Part shown: piece by piece, positions 60,678 through 64,000 of the stretch | Layout of the letters: each line of letters starts with the position of its first letter | How positions within the stretch are numbered: the stretch's first letter is position 1 | Source of the DNA: an uncultured Bacteroidales bacterium | Lineage (GTDB): Bacteria > Bacteroidota > Bacteroidia > Bacteroidales > WCHB1-69 | DNA length: 64,000 nucleotides | Reading direction: 5' to 3' | Assembly (NCBI GenBank): GCA_905233625.1 | Contig: CAJOFJ010000004.1 | Coordinates: 1 to 64,000 of the forward strand | Position numbers and translations under genes: made by a program | The notes under the pieces: model-generated | Seen by the model: only the letters and a program-made list of their open reading frames with translations | What the model was told of the DNA's origin: nothing | Databases searched by the model: none

Positions 60678-62264
60678 ATGAATGAATTGAAAAACGAAAA
60701 CATGCCGATTACTGACGGCAATTACGATAAGTCGCTGGCGGTAAAGTGCGTCAACGGCACTTTCGTCGGTAAGAAGACAGCTGAGCTGATTATCTGGAAG
60801 GGAATCCCCTACGCAACTCAGCCGGTGGGAAAGCTTCGTTGGAAGAAGGCACTTCCTGCCACAGACGATGACGGCGTGTACGAAGCGACAAATCCTGGCC
60901 ATGTTCCTATCGGGCCACTGAACGACTCGATGGGAACGGCGGAGTTCGGCGAGGATTGCCTCGTGCTGAACATATATTGCAATACCCGCTGCACTGACAG
61001 CAAGAAGCCAGTCATGGTGTGGATTCACGGCGGTGGGTTCTGCGCCGAATCCCAAGCGTCGCCCCTCTACGACCTTACCAACATCTCCAAACAGTACCCC
61101 GACATCCTGTTCGTGTCCATCGACTACCGGCTCGGCTTCATGGGATTCATGAACTTCGAGCGGGTTCCGGGCGGAGAGAACTTCAAGGAGGCAGGCAACC
61201 TCGGTCTGCTCGACCAGCTTGAGGCCCTCAGGTGGGTACAGAAAAACATCGCCGGGTTTGGCGGCGATCCGGACAATGTGACGATTTTCGGTGAGTCAGC
61301 AGGCTCGGCAAGCGTCACATTCCTCCCACTCATCAATGGAAGCGAAGGGCTCTTCAAGAGATGCATCGCACAGAGTGCCAATATCGCCTACTGTGACACG
61401 ATGGAGCACGGCATTCACGTCACGCAGAACTTTCTGACCGCAACGGGTTGCCAGACCATGGACGAATTAATGGAACTCACCACCGAGGAGCTTGTAGATG
61501 CCTATATGAAAGCGTATGCCATAGACAAGAACTGCCTTCTCGGAGGTGCCAACTTCCCACTCCTCGACGGCGTCACGTTGCCCGAAGATCGAGCAGTCAT
61601 GTACGGGATGTGGGGAGACGAGAAGAGATCCAAAATCGATTTGATAATTGGGTCTAACCTGGACGAAATCAGGTACTTCGTTCCACTCGAAGGCGGTGAA
61701 GAAGGCTTCGCGAATACGCTGAGATGGATTGCGAAGAGGGATCGCGCACTGCTCAACGACCAGGAAAAGGCCATGTATGACGAGTTCATGGCCACGCTCG
61801 CAAACGAAAGCGAGGGGAGCAGGTTGGAGCAATACTGTAACGACATCAACTTCCGCGCTGGTAACACCAATATGGCCATCAGGCACGCTGCCGCCGGCGG
61901 CAACACCTACATGTATTTCATCAAGAAGCCGGTGACAACCCCCGAGCTTGGTGCGGTACACGCAGCAGAGATTCCGTACCTGTTCGACAATTGCATTCTG
62001 GACCCGATGGGAAGCGGAAAGATCGTTTCGAACGAAGAGTGCGAGTTCCGCCATGTTGTAAAGGAAATGTGGGCCAACTTCGCCCGGACAGGTAACCCCT
62101 CCACCGACAAATACGAGTGGAAGAAGTTCTCGGGAGACGACCGCCAGACGATGGTCTTCGACGATGCCATCGGCATGCAGAAGGATCTGTTCGGAAGGCG
62201 AGAGGACCTGATGATGTCCTGGTCAGAGCGCCTTGGGAACGGGTCGTCCAAAAGGGTATGCTAG
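60678..62264 (+). CDS. Type B carboxylesterase (copy 3)
   Basis: From ATG 60678 the product has 528 residues. I prefer this to the 60648 start because MNELKNENMPITDGNYD aligns with the other copies. The nucleophile (IFGESAGSAS), the Glu (IGSNLDEIRYF) and the His (GAVHAAEIPYLF) are present. It is more divergent than copies 1 and 2 and more GC-rich at synonymous sites. It ends SERLGNGSSKRVC, without the LTKYYML end shared by copies 1 and 2. It is followed by the remnant of a fourth copy. Confidence 0.9.
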   Translation: MNELKNENMPITDGNYDKSLAVKCVNGTFVGKKTAELIIWKGIPYATQPVGKLRWKKALPATDDDGVYEATNPGHVPIGPLNDSMGTAEFGEDCLVLNIYCNTRCTDSKKPVMVWIHGGGFCAESQASPLYDLTNISKQYPDILFVSIDYRLGFMGFMNFERVPGGENFKEAGNLGLLDQLEALRWVQKNIAGFGGDPDNVTIFGESAGSASVTFLPLINGSEGLFKRCIAQSANIAYCDTMEHGIHVTQNFLTATGCQTMDELMELTTEELVDAYMKAYAIDKNCLLGGANFPLLDGVTLPEDRAVMYGMWGDEKRSKIDLIIGSNLDEIRYFVPLEGGEEGFANTLRWIAKRDRALLNDQEKAMYDEFMATLANESEGSRLEQYCNDINFRAGNTNMAIRHAAAGGNTYMYFIKKPVTTPELGAVHAAEIPYLFDNCILDPMGSGKIVSNEECEFRHVVKEMWANFARTGNPSTDKYEWKKFSGDDRQTMVFDDAIGMQKDLFGRREDLMMSWSERLGNGSSKRVC

Positions 62265-62350
62265 TCAAAAAATGATGTAGTTTAGTTTTGAACAGTTACT
62301 TGTCTATTAAAAACAAAAATCTCAAATAAAAAAAATAGGAGAACAAAATA

Positions 62351-62798
62351 ATGAGTGACATGAAAAGGGAATTCAAGGATTTAATGATATACAATCCATA
62401 TGAGTATTTGAACAGCGAAATCACGGGAGATTACGACGAGGCCCATGCCGTGAAGTGTGTGAACGGCACCTTCGTCGGAACCGAGGAGCACGGGCGCCAC
62501 TTCAAGGCACCGGAGTACGTGGACGAACATCCCCGATGAGATCTTCACGGCCACTCAACAGATGTGGACGAATTTCGCACATTGCGGCAACCCGTCGACA
62601 GACAAGGTTGAATGGAAGGCGTACTCGGTCAACGACCAGAACGTCATGGTTATCGGCGGGCCGGGTGACCTACGTATCGAACAGGGCCTGCTGGCTGACC
62701 AGTACAAGGCCGTCCTCCCCTTGTTAGGTTACTACCAGTTCATGGACAAGTTCTTTACTCCTGGCTATCTTTTAGATATCATCGCCGCTCGCAAGTAA
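62351..62798 (+). pseudogene. Carboxylesterase remnant (copy 4), central part deleted
   Basis: The first ORF (62351-62539) encodes only the N-terminal signature GDYDEAHAVKCVNGTFVG and stops. The second frame (from about 62527, with ORF-track start 62562) reads IPDEIFTATQQMWTNFAHCGNPS, which matches the C-terminal segment of the paralogues (MWVQFAKTGNPS), and continues to 62798. About 350-400 central codons with the whole catalytic triad are missing, and the two ends are in different frames. The remnant therefore cannot be an active esterase. Confidence 0.85.
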
Positions 62799-62831
62799 GA
62801 TCAATCACATAAAACATAAAACGAAAGAACA

Positions 62832-64000
62832 ATGAAAATAATGAAGATATGGACGCTTGTCGCTACCATCATTTTAAGCGCCGCGATCCTCACTGGCTGC
62901 AAGAAGGAAACTTCAAACAACAACAATTCAGGCAACAACCCGTGGGGAGCAGAGACGCTCACCTTCAAGGTGAATAATTCCACTGACTTTATTTTGAAAA
63001 AAGTTGAAGGTAGAAATTATTCGATGGAGTATATGTACGAAAGCCAAGTGACAACCGTCACAGGAACGCTCTCCGACTTTTACATCTGTCCCGTCGAGGT
63101 GACCAACAAGCTGTGGAACGCTGTTATGGGATGGAAACCCGAAGGACAGACAAACAATGGCGACTTATATCCCGTCAGCAATGTGAATTATTACGACATC
63201 GTCAAGGAAGGTGGCTTCATCGACATGCTGAACACGATATGTGCCGGCCAGCTGCCAGCTGGCAAGCGCTTTGCGCTGCCCACTGAAGCCCAGTGGGAGT
63301 ATGCGGCCCGCGGCGGACAACAGTCGATGGGTTACCAATATGCCGGATCCAACACGTTAGACGAAGTGGCCTGGTACGCTGACAACTCGAATGGCACAAC
63401 TCACCCTGTCGGCCTGAAGCAACCCAATGAGCTCGGTCTCTACGACATGACTGGCAATGTCTGGGAATGGACACGCGACAACTTTGTCTACTTCGACAAA
63501 CTCACGCTCAACCAAGGTCTCAACTACGTCTGCACCGCCGCCAACAACTATCGCGTCAACCGCGGCGGCAGCTACGGCACCAGACAGACGGGTCTCGAAA
63601 CCTCCTACCACACCTGGCTGGGAATGCATCAGGCCTATAATAACCGCGGTCTGCGACTTGTCCTCGTGGATGATTTCAACGAAGAACAACTCGAGGAACC
63701 TACCCAGCCAGACAACCTTCTTACCATCGCCGTGAACAACGGTACAGTCGGTTACTACCTTCCGATGGTTGAAGTGAAGGGTGGCAACTACGAGCTGGTA
63801 TACGAGCGCGACGGCGAACAGAAAACCGTCAACGGAACGCTTTCCGATTTCTATATCTGTCAAACCGAAACGATGAACTACATCTGGGAAACCGTCATGG
63901 GCTCGAAACCACAAGGCCAAAGCGAGAACGAAGGTCTCTATCCCGTTACGATGATTAACTATGAGGACATCACCAAGAACGGTGGCTTCCTTGACAAGTT
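62832..64000 (+). CDS. Lipoprotein with tandem SUMF1/FGE-like domains (continues beyond the window)
   Basis: The ORF track omits this gene because it has no stop in the window. From ATG 62832 it encodes a lipoprotein signal (lipobox AILTGC), a low-complexity Asn/Ser linker, and a formylglycine-generating-enzyme-like domain. Its marks are FYICPVEVTNKLWNAVMG, LPTEAQWEYAARGG, LGLYDMTGNVWEWT, RVNRGGSYG and NNRGLRLVL. A second domain of the same type begins near residue 305 (FYICQTETMNYIWETVMG) and runs off the end. In Bacteroidales such lipoproteins are usually non-catalytic binding or structural proteins. The frame is open at position 64000. Confidence 0.85.
   Translation, partial: MKIMKIWTLVATIILSAAILTGCKKETSNNNNSGNNPWGAETLTFKVNNSTDFILKKVEGRNYSMEYMYESQVTTVTGTLSDFYICPVEVTNKLWNAVMGWKPEGQTNNGDLYPVSNVNYYDIVKEGGFIDMLNTICAGQLPAGKRFALPTEAQWEYAARGGQQSMGYQYAGSNTLDEVAWYADNSNGTTHPVGLKQPNELGLYDMTGNVWEWTRDNFVYFDKLTLNQGLNYVCTAANNYRVNRGGSYGTRQTGLETSYHTWLGMHQAYNNRGLRLVLVDDFNEEQLEEPTQPDNLLTIAVNNGTVGYYLPMVEVKGGNYELVYERDGEQKTVNGTLSDFYICQTETMNYIWETVMGSKPQGQSENEGLYPVTMINYEDITKNGGFLDK

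Overview
The window looks like a chromosomal segment of a Bacteroidales-type bacterium. Three kinds of evidence in the sequence support this. Many genes are preceded by the Bacteroidetes -7 element TAnnTTFG-type box (read as TAnnTTTG), in two cases with a TTTG -33 box 19-20 bp upstream. Three secreted proteins end in type IX secretion (T9SS) sorting domains, one type A and two type B. The housekeeping genes (Rho with a long N-terminal insertion, class II ribonucleotide reductase, methylmalonyl-CoA mutase) are of the anaerobic gut/rumen Bacteroidales kind. I cannot name the species.

Layout. 1-94 is the right end of an IS3-family element. 323-1684 is pyrC. 1844-9344 is a PadR/PspC pair followed by a MacB-type tripartite exporter (ATPase broken by a small deletion, two permeases, adaptor, TolC-like channel). 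9435-10160 is a short GldA-like ATPase. 10216-11964 is rho, divergent from a T9SS-exported serine protease (12187-14175). 14293-17303 is a tightly overlapping tilS / membrane protein / sufS operon on the minus strand, followed upstream by nrdJ (17408-20146). 20449-22247 is a LytTR regulator co-oriented with a solitary DNA methyltransferase, divergent from an acyl-CoA ligase across a five-copy 20-bp repeat array.

24391-33280 is the main defence locus: hsdR, a GHKL-ATPase/PD-(D/E)XK-like protein, hsdS (frameshifted), a PrrC-type anticodon nuclease and hsdM, in one compact operon. PrrC in Escherichia coli is kept latent by the type I restriction complex and cleaves tRNA-Lys when a phage inhibits that complex, so this is a restriction system with a built-in suicide back-up and an additional uncharacterised ATPase-nuclease. 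The hsdS frameshift breaks the ATGA coupling to prrC.

33350-37454 holds mutB, a FemAB/GNAT-like protein, a 360-bp mosaic of intergenic repeats and upp. A tRNA-Phe with a strong terminator follows. 38025-44631 holds a small secreted protein, two large paralogous CUB / P-domain / PKD proteins with type B T9SS signals, and a 54-residue cysteine-rich lipoprotein missing from the ORF track. 44645-54079 carries a MauE-thioredoxin fusion, a fused oligopeptide ABC ATPase, a beta-propeller outer-membrane protein with a degenerate peptidase domain, a large MscS channel and a small membrane protein.

54123-62798 is a tandem array of two YtcJ-like amidohydrolases and four type B carboxylesterases (the last reduced to a remnant), probably a laterally acquired hydrolytic cluster. 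The window ends inside a lipoprotein with repeated formylglycine-generating-enzyme-like domains. Small deletions or frameshifts occur in at least four genes; they may be real decay or assembly error, and reads would decide.
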